DNA from: Flavobacterium sp. 90
Lineage (GTDB): Bacteria > Bacteroidota > Bacteroidia > Flavobacteriales > Flavobacteriaceae
Length of the DNA stretch: 64,000 bases
Direction of reading: 5' to 3'
NCBI RefSeq assembly: GCF_004339525.1
Contig: NZ_SMGE01000001.1
Span: forward strand, 4,154,001-4,218,000
The position numbers and the translations under genes were made by a program. Numbering within the stretch: the first letter of the stretch is position 1; each line of letters starts with the position of its first letter. This document shows, piece by piece, positions 52,672-62,217 of the stretch. Below the pieces are notes generated by a model. It was not told where the DNA came from and searched no databases. It worked only from the letters and a program-made list of their open reading frames with translations.

Positions 52672-53166
52672 ATGAAAAAAGTAATAGTGTTGTTGGTATT
52701 TTTAGCTGCAGGTTTAAATGTGAATGCACAGGCAAAGGTTTTGACAAGTGTAAATGATGCCGGAGATGTGGCTACTTATGAGCTGGATTGTTCGGTTAAA
52801 TTTCAGACTCTTGCCAAGGGTTTGCGTTATAATATTACACGTCACGAGTTTAAAGGTCCTGATTTGAAAAATTCATACCGATTAATGCTTGTTATGGACG
52901 GGTTTTATTCTAAGACATTAAATAATTCGATGACAATTTCGGCAGTATTAAGCGATGGAACTGTTATTGAAGCAAAAAAAATTATTGAGGATGATGGTTT
53001 TTTTGATGGCGCTTGTACCTTAAAAATTAAAGATCCAAAAGCATTATTAGCGGCTAATATTGATAAAGTTATAGTTCATGCTGATAAAGATGTTGTTTAT
53101 ACTTTATCGGCGCAAAATAAGGCTATTTTCAAAAAGAATCTCAATGCGATTATTACGGCAAAATAG
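52672..53166 (+). CDS. small secreted hypothetical protein
   Basis: I do not recognise this 164-residue protein. The ATG at 52672 gives a clean signal peptide (MKKVIVLLVFLAAGLNVNAQ); an ATG seven codons upstream is less likely. The mature domain is a soluble mixed-fold protein with two cysteines (YELDCSVKF and DGACTLKI), which may form a disulphide. It lies just behind the transaldolase terminator and before a perfect 18-bp stem terminator. Confidence 0.65.
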   Translation: MKKVIVLLVFLAAGLNVNAQAKVLTSVNDAGDVATYELDCSVKFQTLAKGLRYNITRHEFKGPDLKNSYRLMLVMDGFYSKTLNNSMTISAVLSDGTVIEAKKIIEDDGFFDGACTLKIKDPKALLAANIDKVIVHADKDVVYTLSAQNKAIFKKNLNAIITAK

Positions 53167-53240
53167 TTTATTTGGAAAGGTTCAAAGAGACATAGTTGCA
53201 AAGGCTCAGAGGTTTGAAATCTGAAAAAAAAAGCAATAAA

Positions 53241-53284
53241 AAAATTCCAAATTCCAATCATTGATAATTGGAATTTGGAATTTT
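53241..53284. terminator. bidirectional terminator (18-bp stem)
   Basis: Positions 53241-53258 pair exactly with 53267-53284 over an 8-base loop, and T runs follow. It separates the convergent secreted-protein gene and the sugar-permease gene. Confidence 0.75.
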
Positions 53285-53308
53285 TAATATTTGAAATTTT
53301 ATATTTTC

Positions 53309-54778
53309 TTAGTGACCTCCGCCACCACCTTGTACGTGATCGATACCTTGTCTTTTTAATATTTTTGGACAATAGAATCCGTAGAATCCTAAGTATGCAA
53401 AACCAAGAAGTGGTACGATGTATGAGAAGTGTGTCCAAGTGATTCCGAAGATTCCTCCTGGGCTTGTAAGATCAATATCGCAGATACTTCCCTGAATCAA
53501 AGGAATAACTCCTCCACCAAGAATCATCATGATTAAGAAAGATGATGCTTTTCCAGTGTTTTTTCCTAAACCTGCAATTGCCAAGTCAAAGATAGATGGC
53601 CACATGATAGACAAGAATAAACCTCCAGAGATAAAGAAGAATTTAGCAATTGATGGATCTGGCCATACTAATCCGGCAACCATCATTAATAAACCTGATA
53701 TTCCGAAAAGCATTAAAGTTTTTCCTGCGTTTTTACCGCCTACAAAACTTACAGCAATGAATAATAGAATCCAAAGTGGGTAGATATAGAATGCAGAAAC
53801 GTCGTGTGCAGCAAAAATGTTAGCACCAATAATTACTCCAAAAGCAACTGCAGGAACGATGAATTTTAATGCTGTATTTACAAGGTTTGAAGTGTTGAAA
53901 ACGTTAACACCACCATTCCAACGACCAATCATTAAACTTCCCCAGTAAAGAGCAATAAAAGGTGCGATTGCATCTTCTAATACATTCCCAAATTCTGCGG
54001 TATGTAATAAAGCCGGTAAATTACTGATGATTGTAACCTCTGTACCAACATAAATAAAGATTCCTAACATCCCTAAGTATAGTTGTGGGTAATCTAATAT
54101 GTTGAATTTTTCGTGTGCTACTTTTACAACTTCTTCTTCCTCTTTTGCAGGATCTTCGATTTTAGAGAAGTTCATGAAAATAGCTACTACAATAAATGCA
54201 AGTCCAAGGATGATGAATGGTAATTTGATATCTTCTAATGAAAGTGAAGTTCTTTTGTTGTCTCCCATTCCAAATAAAGCGATTCCTAATAAGATTGCTC
54301 CAATTGTTGTTCCGAATGAGTTGATTCCTCCTGCCAATGTTAAACGGTGCGCTCCGGTTTGTGGACTTCCCATTTTAATAGCTAAAGGATTTGCTACAAT
54401 TTGTTGAATTGAAAAACCTAAACCTACAGTAAATAAAGCCGTTAAGAAAAATGGAAAACTTTCCATTGTTGCCGCAGGAATGAATAAAAATGATCCGATA
54501 GCTGATAGAACTAATCCAGCAGAAAGCGTTTTTTTATATCCGAATCTTTGTAAAATATCCATTTTTAACGAAATTAAAAAGAAGATAATTGATCCTACAA
54601 AGTAAGAAACATAAAAAGCCCAAGCTACTAATTGTGATTGTACTTGAGATAAGGTAAATACTTTTTTGAATACTGGAATTAGGATATCATTGGCCGAACC
54701 AACAAAACCCCAAAAGAAGAAAACAATTATCAAAGAGATAAACTGTCCCCATTTGGTTTGAACATTTTCTGAACTCAT
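53309..54778 (-). CDS. FucP-type sugar MFS transporter
   Basis: The 489-residue MFS protein has about twelve membrane segments and resembles FucP/GluP-like permeases of Bacteroidota, with a conserved NPLAIKMGSPQTGAHRLTLAGG segment near residue 130 and a C-terminal glycine/histidine tail. The family carries fucose, glucose/galactose and N-acetylglucosamine by H+ symport. It is the inner-membrane step of the adjacent SusCD/GH18 locus. It is transcribed away from the LytTR pair and would take up a mono- or disaccharide. Confidence 0.85.
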   Translation of the reverse strand: MSSENVQTKWGQFISLIIVFFFWGFVGSANDILIPVFKKVFTLSQVQSQLVAWAFYVSYFVGSIIFFLISLKMDILQRFGYKKTLSAGLVLSAIGSFLFIPAATMESFPFFLTALFTVGLGFSIQQIVANPLAIKMGSPQTGAHRLTLAGGINSFGTTIGAILLGIALFGMGDNKRTSLSLEDIKLPFIILGLAFIVVAIFMNFSKIEDPAKEEEEVVKVAHEKFNILDYPQLYLGMLGIFIYVGTEVTIISNLPALLHTAEFGNVLEDAIAPFIALYWGSLMIGRWNGGVNVFNTSNLVNTALKFIVPAVAFGVIIGANIFAAHDVSAFYIYPLWILLFIAVSFVGGKNAGKTLMLFGISGLLMMVAGLVWPDPSIAKFFFISGGLFLSIMWPSIFDLAIAGLGKNTGKASSFLIMMILGGGVIPLIQGSICDIDLTSPGGIFGITWTHFSYIVPLLGFAYLGFYGFYCPKILKRQGIDHVQGGGGGH

Positions 54779-54944
54779 AATTTAAGAGGTTAATTTTTAT
54801 TTAATATGTTTTTTGAAGACCGTAAATATATTTGTTAAGTATATCAAAAAAAAATAATTAATAAAAAATAATGTTAAATTTAAACCAACAACAGTATTTA
54901 TTCAACAAAGTGTTAGTTTTTATAGAGTTATAAATGTTAAATGT

Positions 54945-55649
54945 TTACTCGAGAATTTTGTTTTTTACCTCTTTACTATAGTTTCTGCCAATAGGAATGG
55001 TATAAGACTGAATTTGGATTCGATTTCCTTCTATAGATTTTACTTTATTTAAGGCAATTACATAAGATTTATGAATTCTTAAGAAACGATCTGCGGGTAA
55101 TTCTTCAGATAATGAGGTTAAAGATTTGTGTGTAATGTAGGTTTTATCAGGCGTCACAACTTTTATGTACTCCTTCATTCCTTCGACGAATAAAATTTCT
55201 TCAATATTAATTTTCATCATTTTTTTATCGACTTTGATAAAAATATGAGAATCTCCTTTGGTAGTTTCTACCTTAATATTGTTTTTTAAATTGTACTCGG
55301 TTGTGATTTTATTGATGCATTTTATAAATCTCGGTAACGGAATTGGTTTTACTAAATAATCAAGAACATCAAGATCGTAACTTTCGGCAGCAAATTCTCT
55401 AAATGCAGTTGTAATGATAACTTTGGTTTTGTTTTCGATTAAGCTAATCAATTCAAATCCCGTCATCATAGGCATATTAATGTCCAGAAAAACAGCATCT
55501 ACAGAAGTGCTGTTTATAAAATCCAGCGCTTCCAGAGAATTATTAAATGTACCAATTACTTCAAAATCTGTAAAATTGGTAAAGTAATTCTGGAGGACTT
55601 TGATAGCCAATGGCTCATCATCGATCAACACGCATTTAATCTTCATCAT
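54945..55649 (-). CDS. LytTR family response regulator
   Basis: The 234-residue regulator has an N-terminal receiver with acidic residues (IDDE at 9-12), the phosphoacceptor Asp56 (FLDINMP) and Lys near 106, and a C-terminal LytTR DNA-binding domain (about 137-234, with FLRIHKSYVIALNKV). LytTR regulators bind directly repeated sites near -35 of target promoters. Its start overlaps the upstream kinase gene by 14 bp (an internal ATG one codon later overlaps by 11), so the two are translationally coupled. The likely targets are in the neighbouring sugar locus. Confidence 0.92.
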   Translation of the reverse strand: MMKIKCVLIDDEPLAIKVLQNYFTNFTDFEVIGTFNNSLEALDFINSTSVDAVFLDINMPMMTGFELISLIENKTKVIITTAFREFAAESYDLDVLDYLVKPIPLPRFIKCINKITTEYNLKNNIKVETTKGDSHIFIKVDKKMMKINIEEILFVEGMKEYIKVVTPDKTYITHKSLTSLSEELPADRFLRIHKSYVIALNKVKSIEGNRIQIQSYTIPIGRNYSKEVKNKILE

Positions 55650-56688
55650 TAATTGGTATTTGCAAACGGATTATATAGTAATTAAATTTAGTGGCGTACT
55701 TAAGACTGAAATCATTCTTGTAAATCAATTTTAATCGTTTTTTGGTATTTACTAAACCAATTCCACCTTTTTGATTAAGATTTTGTGAAATTACAAAATT
55801 ATTTAAGATTTCAAAATCTAACATTTTATTGTTAGTAACTTTACAATTGATCTTTATTTTTAAGTTAGGATTGTTTAAACTCCCGTGTTTAAAGGCATTT
55901 TCGACCAAAGAGATAAAAATCAATGGAGGCACAACAATATCCTCTATATCAGATTCTAAGTTTATCGTAACTTCTACATTTTCAAAGCGTAATTTCTCAA
56001 TTTCAATATAATTTTGAATGTAATCAATCTCTTTTATCAGAGGAACAAATTTGGTTCCTTTTACATCATATAACACATATTCCATCAAATTTGATAGTTT
56101 TATAATCACATCAGGAACCTTATTTGAAGATTCTAATGATAATGCATATAAATTATTTAGTGTATTGAAGAAAAAATGTGGCTGAATTTGATTCTCAAGA
56201 TATTTTAGCTTGATTTTGAATTGATTTTCTCTCAATGATCTGTTTCTTTCTCTTTCTCGCAACCAGGTCAAAGTCAGGTAAACTGACGAAGCCATTGCGA
56301 GAACATACAATTCGCCAATACAAACCGCTACAATATGGTTAATCTCAAAAGGATGATATTCACGATTGGCTTCCGGCCAGATATTTTCGGATATAATATA
56401 ATAGGTAAGTGCTGTTTTTAATAAATAGATACAAAAAAGGCTCGCCAATAATGAAAATGTATATGTAATATATTTCTGTTTTAATACGTATCTGGGTACT
56501 AAAACAAAAAGATTGAAATAGACTAGAGGAATGTGTAAAGAGAACTCAATTAAGTTTGATTTGAACGAATAAGGATAATCATTGAAGTAAGCTCCCCATC
56601 TTAAAAAGTTAAGAGTGAAGTAAGTACTCCAAAACCAAATGTGATTTTGAAGTTTAATGTCAAATTTCAATTTTCGAATTTCGCTCAA
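55636..56688 (-). CDS. LytS-type sensor histidine kinase
   Basis: The 350-residue protein has four predicted membrane helices in the first 140 residues, a His_kinase domain with the phosphoacceptor His171 (QIQPHFFFNTLNNLYAL) and a HATPase region with VENAFKHGS and GGIGLVNTKKRL. It has no periplasmic sensor domain of size, so it probably senses a membrane or intracellular cue, or a transport state. It is cotranscribed with the LytTR regulator and divergent from susC. Confidence 0.9.
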   Translation of the reverse strand: MSEIRKLKFDIKLQNHIWFWSTYFTLNFLRWGAYFNDYPYSFKSNLIEFSLHIPLVYFNLFVLVPRYVLKQKYITYTFSLLASLFCIYLLKTALTYYIISENIWPEANREYHPFEINHIVAVCIGELYVLAMASSVYLTLTWLRERERNRSLRENQFKIKLKYLENQIQPHFFFNTLNNLYALSLESSNKVPDVIIKLSNLMEYVLYDVKGTKFVPLIKEIDYIQNYIEIEKLRFENVEVTINLESDIEDIVVPPLIFISLVENAFKHGSLNNPNLKIKINCKVTNNKMLDFEILNNFVISQNLNQKGGIGLVNTKKRLKLIYKNDFSLKYATKFNYYIIRLQIPINDED

Positions 56689-57243
56689 CTTATCGTTTTA
56701 ATTATTGATTTTTCTGGTTTATCTCTTTAAATAATGTGCAACTTTAAACAATTAGTTGCTTAATCGCAATTCTTTTGAATATTATTTTGAAAAAAAATAG
56801 AATTCGTGTGTTTTTTATTTGATGTAACGTTTTCGTAAAACATATTATTTATTGTTTTGTGCCGTTTGTTTAAGGTTTAGATTTTTCTAAAAAAAAGAAT
56901 CTTGTAATATGTAAAATGATGCCTGATTAGGTTTTGGATTTTTATTATAATTTAAGATTATTTTAAGAGTTTGAGATTTAATAAGGCATCTTTACTTTAT
57001 AGGAATTTGTGAAGGTTAGCAATGCTGAATTAGATATCATATTTTGAATTTCTTAAATATGATTCTGATTATTAGTGGTTTAAATTTTGAGTGATTTATA
57101 ATGCTTTGTGTTTGCAAAATATTTTCAATTATTGACATGAAAAGCTTAAAATGTTAATCGTTATTGAGTAATTATTTGTTATTTGGGAATTTTATTGCAG
57201 GAAATCATTGTATTTTTGCAAAAAAATTGAAAAATAATGCATT
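56689..57243. other. regulatory gap between the LytS gene and the susC promoter
   Basis: This A/T-rich stretch contains a third partial copy of the susC upstream element at about 56826-56880 (AACGTTTTCG, then ATTGTTTTGTGCCGTTTGTTTAA over about 45 bases). It lies far from any start and looks like a remnant. No ORF is apparent. Confidence 0.55.
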
Positions 57244-57378
57244 GAAAACGTTTTCGAATAACACATTATTGATTGTTTTGTGTCGTTGGTTTAAAATTTT
57301 AAGTCGTTTGTATAATAATTTTTTTTTAACAGTACGTTAACAATAAATTTACGACTTAACCAACAAAACCATGATAAA
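57244..57378 (+). promoter_or_regulatory. susC upstream element with GAAAACGTTTTC operator
   Basis: The element starts with the perfect 12-bp palindrome GAAAACGTTTTC (57244-57255), the type of site bound by LacI-family regulators. It continues through a conserved A/T-rich segment to TAAATTTAC (57344-57352), a likely -7 box, 27 bases before the susC ATG. A nearly identical copy precedes the second susC at 63433-63566. Confidence 0.6.
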
Positions 57379-60300
57379 ATGAAACAAATTATGTTAATCT
57401 TTATGATTGTATTTACGGCGCAGGTCTCGCTTGCACAGGTAAAGACGATCAAAGGTTTAGTAAGCGATCACAACGGATTGCCGTTGCCAGGAGTAACTGT
57501 TATTATTCAGGGCACAAAAACTGCAACCCAATCTGATTATGACGGAAAATATACGATACAAGCATCGACAGGAGATGTACTTGTTTTTTCGTATATAGGT
57601 ATTAAAACTCAAGCTGTAACCGTGGCCGGTTCTGCTACAATAAATGTTGTACTTACAGAAGATGCACAAAACTTAAATGAAGTCGTTGTTACTGCATTAG
57701 GTATCAAAAGACAAAAGAAAGAGTTGGGTTATGCAGTTCAGGATGTAAAAGGCGACCAATTAAGTAAAGTAATAACAACAAATGTTGCTTCGGGACTTTC
57801 GGGAAGAATTGCCGGAGTTGATGTTTCGTTACCAGCAACCGGGATTGGCGGTAGTTCAAGGGTTATCATTAGAGGTATTTCGAGTATAGGTGAGAGTAAT
57901 CAACCGCTTTATATTGTAGATGGAGTTCCTATTGATAACTCAGGTTTGAATAATGATAGTGCTGCAGCCAGCAAATGGTTTGATGGAAGAGATAACGGAG
58001 ACGGAATTTCGAGCATTAATCCAAATAATATTGAGAGTTTAACAGTTCTAAAAGGAGCTGCTGCATCAGCATTGTATGGTTCAAGAGCGTTGAATGGTGT
58101 AATTTTAATTACAACTAAAAAAGGAAGTAAAGGTAAATTACAAGTCGAATTAACAAGTGGTGTTAGCTTTGACAGAGTAAATGCTAAATATAAAGATTTT
58201 CAAGGTGATTATGGTAGCGGAAGTCATGGTGTATTGCCAGATCCTACAAAAGCACCAGAAGAATTATACGGATATACTACAAGTGCTTGGGGACCTAAAT
58301 TTTCAAATTCAATAGGACAACAGGTTAAAATATTTGATGGTTCTATGAAACCTTATGCCAGAGTTGATAATAATATTCAGGACTTTTTCAGAACAGGATT
58401 TACAACAACAAACGGAATTGCACTTTCTGGAGGTAGCGAAACGGCTTATGTTCGTTTTGGATATAACAATTTGAAAAATGATGACGTTATTCCTAATTCT
58501 GGTTTAGAAAGAAATGATGCTAGTTTAAACGCAACTTTAAAATCAGAGAAATTTACATTGGATGCTAATGTGAATTACATGATCGAAACTACCGCTAACA
58601 GACCTGGTTTGGGAGATTCGCCAAACAATGTTGGATATTCTTTGAGTAGTTTAGCACCAAATATTGATCAGGCATGGCTTCAGCATTATAAAAATGAGGC
58701 TACAGGAGAAATCTATAAATGGAATAATAATATTTATCAGCTAAATCCTTATTTTACAGTAGATGCCAATCACAACTCTTCTAAGAAAAACCGTTTTATG
58801 GGTAATGTTGCGGGAACGTATCAACTTGCAAAATGGGTGGGATTGACTTTTAGAAGTGGTTTAGATACTTATCTTTTTACTGCTAAAGATTTCATGTCAC
58901 CTGGAGGTACCTGGCCAGCAAGAGAAACTGGATATTTGGGATTAAATGATATTACTGTTTCTGAAATGAATACTGATGTTATTGCTAATTTCAGCGAAAT
59001 TAAATTAGCTACAGATTTGACATTCTCAGGAATTTTGGGAGCAAACAGAAGAGATTTCAGAAGACAGGAAAATTCTAGTTTCGGAACAAATATTATTGAA
59101 CCGGGAACAGAATATATTAGTAATTTTTCTAATCAAACGATAAATGCACCATCAGTAACTAAAACAAGAACAAACTCTGTTTACGGTTCTGCAAAGCTTG
59201 ATTACAAAGGATATTTATATGCTGAATTTACAGGAAGAAATGACTGGTTTAGCGTTATTGACAAAGATGCTTTCTATCCTGGAGCTTCGTTAGGTTTTAT
59301 CTTTTCGGATGCATTTAATATTAAGAGCGATACTTTTTCTTATGGAAAATTCAGAGCTTCCTGGGCAAAAGTTTCTAATGCACCGGGAGCTTACAAAAAC
59401 TCATTAAACTATACTACTTATTCTTCTTATGACGGACAAAGTGTTGTGAATGTTAAGAATACATCGGCACCAAATGCTAATTTAACGTATCAAACGAAGA
59501 AAGGAATCGAGTTTGGTTTAGAAACAGCATGGTTCAAAAATAGATTAAGAGCTGATATTACAGTTTATCGTGAAGATACTTCAGATCAAACACTTGATTT
59601 AGCATCTTCTGCAACTTCAGGATATGAATTTCTTTCTGTAAATGCCGGAGAATTGCGTAACGAAGGTATTGAGATCTTTTTATCTGGTACACCAATAAAA
59701 ACTAAGGATTTTGAATGGGGAATTGACTTGAACTTTTCTAAGAATAAAAACTCAATTCTTTCTCTTCATCCGGATATTAATACTTACACTATTTCTGAGG
59801 CTCGTTGGGCTAATGCTGCAATTGTTGCACAAGTTGGCGGACAATACGGAAGTATTATTGGAAGAGATTTTGAAAGAACACCACAAGGAGAAATGATTGT
59901 TGGCGCAAACGGACTTCCTACTTATACAGAGAATAAAGTTGTTTTAGGAAAAGGTGTTCCGGATTGGGCAGCTGGTTTAACAAACAGATTTTCTTATAAA
60001 GGGATTACGCTTCAATTTTTATTGGATATGAAATTTGGTATGGATGTATATTCTATGACAAATTCACTTGCAGCTGCAAAAGGACTTTTGGATATTACTA
60101 CAGAAGGAAGAGATGAATTTATTGCTGCAAGAACACAAGCTGCTGCAAGCGATCCTAATTTTGTTTTTAAAGACTGGGTTCCTACAGCTGGTTATGTGGC
60201 AAATGGAGTTGTAAATACAGGAACTGCCGATAATCCGGTTTATGTGAAAAATACAAAACCTGTAGATCCACAAGAATATTGGAGAAGCGTTACAGACGCT

Positions 60301-60567
60301 ACACCGGCACCGTTTATTTATGATGCTTCTTACGTTAAACTAAGAGAGGTAAGTTTAGGGTACACTATACCTAAAAGTGTTTTTGAAGGAGCAAAGATCA
60401 ATTCAATTTATTTTTCTGTATTTGCAAGAAACTTATTGACATTCAATAAAGATTTACCAAACATTGATCCTGAATCTATGTATACTTCCGGAAACGGACA
60501 AGGGTTTGAGTATGGTTCATTGCCATCGAGACAATCATATGGTTTTAATATTAAAGTTACATTCTAA
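57379..60567 (+). CDS. SusC/RagA family TonB-linked outer-membrane protein
   Basis: This 1062-residue TonB-linked transporter has a signal peptide (to about residue 19), a carboxypeptidase-like domain (about 22-105, KGLVSDHNGLPLPGVTV), the plug (about 115-250 with the SusC motif LYIVDGVPID) and a C-terminal barrel of about 22 strands. It forms a complex with the SusD encoded 11 bp downstream and moves oligosaccharides into the periplasm. It is the first gene of a susCD-GH18 unit. A paralogue with a very similar signal peptide starts at 63567. Confidence 0.93.
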   Translation: MKQIMLIFMIVFTAQVSLAQVKTIKGLVSDHNGLPLPGVTVIIQGTKTATQSDYDGKYTIQASTGDVLVFSYIGIKTQAVTVAGSATINVVLTEDAQNLNEVVVTALGIKRQKKELGYAVQDVKGDQLSKVITTNVASGLSGRIAGVDVSLPATGIGGSSRVIIRGISSIGESNQPLYIVDGVPIDNSGLNNDSAAASKWFDGRDNGDGISSINPNNIESLTVLKGAAASALYGSRALNGVILITTKKGSKGKLQVELTSGVSFDRVNAKYKDFQGDYGSGSHGVLPDPTKAPEELYGYTTSAWGPKFSNSIGQQVKIFDGSMKPYARVDNNIQDFFRTGFTTTNGIALSGGSETAYVRFGYNNLKNDDVIPNSGLERNDASLNATLKSEKFTLDANVNYMIETTANRPGLGDSPNNVGYSLSSLAPNIDQAWLQHYKNEATGEIYKWNNNIYQLNPYFTVDANHNSSKKNRFMGNVAGTYQLAKWVGLTFRSGLDTYLFTAKDFMSPGGTWPARETGYLGLNDITVSEMNTDVIANFSEIKLATDLTFSGILGANRRDFRRQENSSFGTNIIEPGTEYISNFSNQTINAPSVTKTRTNSVYGSAKLDYKGYLYAEFTGRNDWFSVIDKDAFYPGASLGFIFSDAFNIKSDTFSYGKFRASWAKVSNAPGAYKNSLNYTTYSSYDGQSVVNVKNTSAPNANLTYQTKKGIEFGLETAWFKNRLRADITVYREDTSDQTLDLASSATSGYEFLSVNAGELRNEGIEIFLSGTPIKTKDFEWGIDLNFSKNKNSILSLHPDINTYTISEARWANAAIVAQVGGQYGSIIGRDFERTPQGEMIVGANGLPTYTENKVVLGKGVPDWAAGLTNRFSYKGITLQFLLDMKFGMDVYSMTNSLAAAKGLLDITTEGRDEFIAARTQAAASDPNFVFKDWVPTAGYVANGVVNTGTADNPVYVKNTKPVDPQEYWRSVTDATPAPFIYDASYVKLREVSLGYTIPKSVFEGAKINSIYFSVFARNLLTFNKDLPNIDPESMYTSGNGQGFEYGSLPSRQSYGFNIKVTF

Positions 60568-60578
60568 AAAAGTAAATT

Positions 60579-62099
60579 ATGAAAACTAAGCATATAATAA
60601 TAGTTCTACTTTCAGTATTTACTGTAGTAGGCTGTACAGACAACTTTGATGAGCTGATAAAAGATCCGGTTGCGTTAAGTCCAAATCCGGCAGGTCAGCT
60701 CACATTTACTCAGTTATGTATGTCCGGTAATGGATATTATCAACATAGAACCAATTTGATATATTCGGGAGGTTTTATTCAGCATTATTCCGGTTCATGG
60801 GCAGTAACAGAATATGGCGGAAAATTTAAGCCAGTCGATGATTATGCAACGGCGCTATGGAGAAGTGTATATTCTAATGAAATGAAAAATGTTGTAGATA
60901 TCATTGATAAGACTAGTGGAGATCCTGCGGCGAGAAATATGAATGCTGTTGGTAAAATTATGAAAGTAATGATTGCACAGCGTTTAACTGATATTTATGG
61001 AGATGTTCCTTATTCTGAAGCTGGTTTGGGTTTCTCTAAAGGAATCGTAACTCCTAAATATGATAAACAAGAAGATATATACAATTCCTTTTTTAAAGAA
61101 TTAGAAGAAGCTTCTGCCCAGTTAAATGCTGGTGGAGGCTCAGTAAAAGGAGACTTATTTTATAGTGGAGATATTTCAAAGTGGAAAAAACTTGCCAATA
61201 CAATGCGTTTACGTTTGGCTATGAGAATCTCAGAAATAAAACCCGCAGAAGCAGAAAAGCAAGCAAAAGCAGCTTTCCAAGGTGGAGTTTTTGAAAGTAA
61301 TGCTGATAACTGTATTATGAAGCATTTGAGTTTTCCTTTTAATGATGATCCTGCAAAACTTGATTTTAGAGGAAACGGATTGTCTTACGGTTTTATTGGA
61401 GATCAGGGAGGAGATCACTTTAGTTCTTTGCTTATTAATTATTTAAGAGATAATGGAGATCCTAGATTAACGATGTTGGCAACGCCAAAAACAGCAAGTT
61501 CAACAGGTGGTGGAGGACCTAAACCGGGAGAAAATTTATATGAAGGAGTTGTTCCGGGATCTTTTATCTGGGAAGTTCCGGGAGGTTCAGAAGCAGTATC
61601 AGATATTCAACCTTACTATCAGCAATTAACGACTCCGTTTTTACATGTGAGTTATTCAGAGTCACAATTGTTATTAGCAGAAGCGGCTTACAGAGGATGG
61701 ATTTCAGGTTCAGCAGCAGACTTTTATAAAAAAGGAGTTGAGGCAGGCGTAAAACAGTTAGAAATTTATGGTGCACCTGCTGCAAGTCAAGCTAGTATCA
61801 ATACTTATCTATCTGCAAAACCGTTAGTGGCAGGAACAGAAAAAGAACAAATTGCAACACAACTTTGGGTTACTTATTTGTTTAATAGTATCGAAGCTTA
61901 TTCAAACTGGAGAAGAACAGGATTTCCTCATTTAGTACCAATAACAAATTCAGATTCCGGAACTGGCGGAGTTGTACCAACACGTTTGTACTATCCAAAT
62001 GATGAGATGCAGAAAAATCAGAAAAACTATGAGGAAGCTGTCGCAAGACTTGGAGGAAAGAATGATTGGTTAGGTAAAGTTTGGTGGGATGCAAATTAA
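60579..62099 (+). CDS. SusD/RagB-like nutrient-binding lipoprotein
   Basis: The 506-residue lipoprotein (VVGC, Cys19) belongs to the SusD-like family, more like the SusD_like-2/PF12771 branch than classical SusD, judged by the length and the QLTFTQLCMSGNGYYQHR and MRLRLAMRISE segments. It is mainly alpha-helical with TPR-like repeats and binds the glycan on the cell surface as lid of the SusC barrel. The gene directly follows susC. Confidence 0.88.
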   Translation: MKTKHIIIVLLSVFTVVGCTDNFDELIKDPVALSPNPAGQLTFTQLCMSGNGYYQHRTNLIYSGGFIQHYSGSWAVTEYGGKFKPVDDYATALWRSVYSNEMKNVVDIIDKTSGDPAARNMNAVGKIMKVMIAQRLTDIYGDVPYSEAGLGFSKGIVTPKYDKQEDIYNSFFKELEEASAQLNAGGGSVKGDLFYSGDISKWKKLANTMRLRLAMRISEIKPAEAEKQAKAAFQGGVFESNADNCIMKHLSFPFNDDPAKLDFRGNGLSYGFIGDQGGDHFSSLLINYLRDNGDPRLTMLATPKTASSTGGGGPKPGENLYEGVVPGSFIWEVPGGSEAVSDIQPYYQQLTTPFLHVSYSESQLLLAEAAYRGWISGSAADFYKKGVEAGVKQLEIYGAPAASQASINTYLSAKPLVAGTEKEQIATQLWVTYLFNSIEAYSNWRRTGFPHLVPITNSDSGTGGVVPTRLYYPNDEMQKNQKNYEEAVARLGGKNDWLGKVWWDAN

Positions 62100-62123
62100 A
62101 AAATAGTCCAAAAATATAAAGTC

Positions 62124-62217
62124 ATGCCTAATAAGGTGTTATTTTCATTCTAATTAAAATTGAAACCACAAGTTTAAAATTAAAAATTATGATAAAAAAT
62201 AAAGCCTTATTAGGCAT
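62124..62217 (+). promoter_or_regulatory. inverted repeat bracketing the GH18 start codon
   Basis: ATGCCTAATAAGG (62124-62136) and CCTTATTAGGCAT (62205-62217) are perfect 13-bp complements. Together they enclose the leader and ATG (62189), so in the mRNA they could place the start in a 68-base loop. A function in translation control is inferred from position only. Confidence 0.3.

Noticed and set aside
53529..54407. Plus-strand ORFs of 84 and 102 codons
   Set aside because: Antisense shadows of the sugar permease gene, created by its hydrophobic codon pattern.
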